Assembly (NCBI GenBank): GCA_026417715.1
Contig: JAOACU010000203.1
Span: 1 to 5,556, forward strand
Length of the DNA: 5,556 nucleotides
Reading direction: 5' to 3'
DNA from: Anaerolineae bacterium
Lineage (GTDB): Bacteria; Chloroflexota; Anaerolineae; UBA4142
Shown here: positions 5,511-5,556 of the stretch, in pieces
How positions within the stretch are numbered: position 1 is the stretch's first letter
Layout: the number at the start of each line of letters is the position of its first letter
Notes under the pieces: model-generated
Told to the model about the DNA's origin: nothing
The model's database searches: none
The model's input: the letters and a program-made list of their open reading frames with translations, nothing else
Made by a program: the position numbers and the translations under genes

Positions 5511-5556
5511 GTGTAATTCGTAATGTGTGATGCGTGATGCGTGATACGTGATACGT
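5511..5556 (-). repeat. 7-bp tandem array upstream of metX, cut by the window edge
   Basis: On the plus strand, units GTGTAAT, TCGTAAT, GTGTGAT, GCGTGAT, GCGTGAT and ACGTGAT run in 7-bp register from 5511 to 5552, and the next unit has begun at the window end. No inverted block is visible, but the array is incomplete here. It lies one base from the metX ATG, leaving no room for a recognisable Shine-Dalgarno sequence or a promoter within the visible 47 bases. Confidence 0.88.

Overview
All recognisable genes lie on the minus strand, so the window reads from right to left as metX, metW, nuoA, nuoH, nuoJ, nuoK and the first 348 codons of nuoL. It looks like chromosome from a free-living bacterium with methionine biosynthesis and a proton-pumping NADH dehydrogenase (complex I). 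Well-formed AGGAG-type ribosome sites precede nuoA, nuoJ and nuoK, and one sigma70-like promoter is visible. The nuo gene set without nuoEFG, the metX-metW pair and the short-word arrays between genes made me think of Chloroflexota (Anaerolineae-like). That placement is an impression from reading, not a search result, and is tentative.

Right part (3741-5509): MetX (homoserine O-acyltransferase) and MetW (SAM-type methyltransferase-fold partner) overlap by an ATGA and form a methionine-biosynthesis unit. No promoter for it is visible; the 47 bases upstream of metX are a 7-bp tandem array that runs off the window. Middle (3645-3740): the only array-free gap of normal size carries a strong promoter (TTCACA - 17 bp - TATAAT) that should start a separate nuo transcript.

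Left part (1-3644): NuoA, NuoH, NuoJ, NuoK and NuoL are all membrane-arm subunits of complex I. The peripheral-arm genes that usually sit between them (nuoBCD, nuoEFG between A and H; nuoI between H and J) are absent, so this is a membrane-only module whose quinone- and NADH-binding partners must be encoded elsewhere. nuoL continues past base 1, and nuoM/nuoN may follow.

The most unusual layer lies between the genes. Five of the seven junctions are filled by tandem arrays of short words (7 bp at four sites, 8 bp at one), and every junction has its own word. Three arrays carry an inverted block and can fold into 13-15 bp perfect stems. One array spans the metX stop/metW start overlap and encodes the same residues (TDDR) at the end of MetX and the start of MetW. 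The arrays fit closely between stop codon and ribosome site or start codon. Only the promoter gap and the 16-bp nuoH-nuoJ gap lack them. I saw no tRNA, rRNA, CRISPR, insertion sequence or plus-strand gene.
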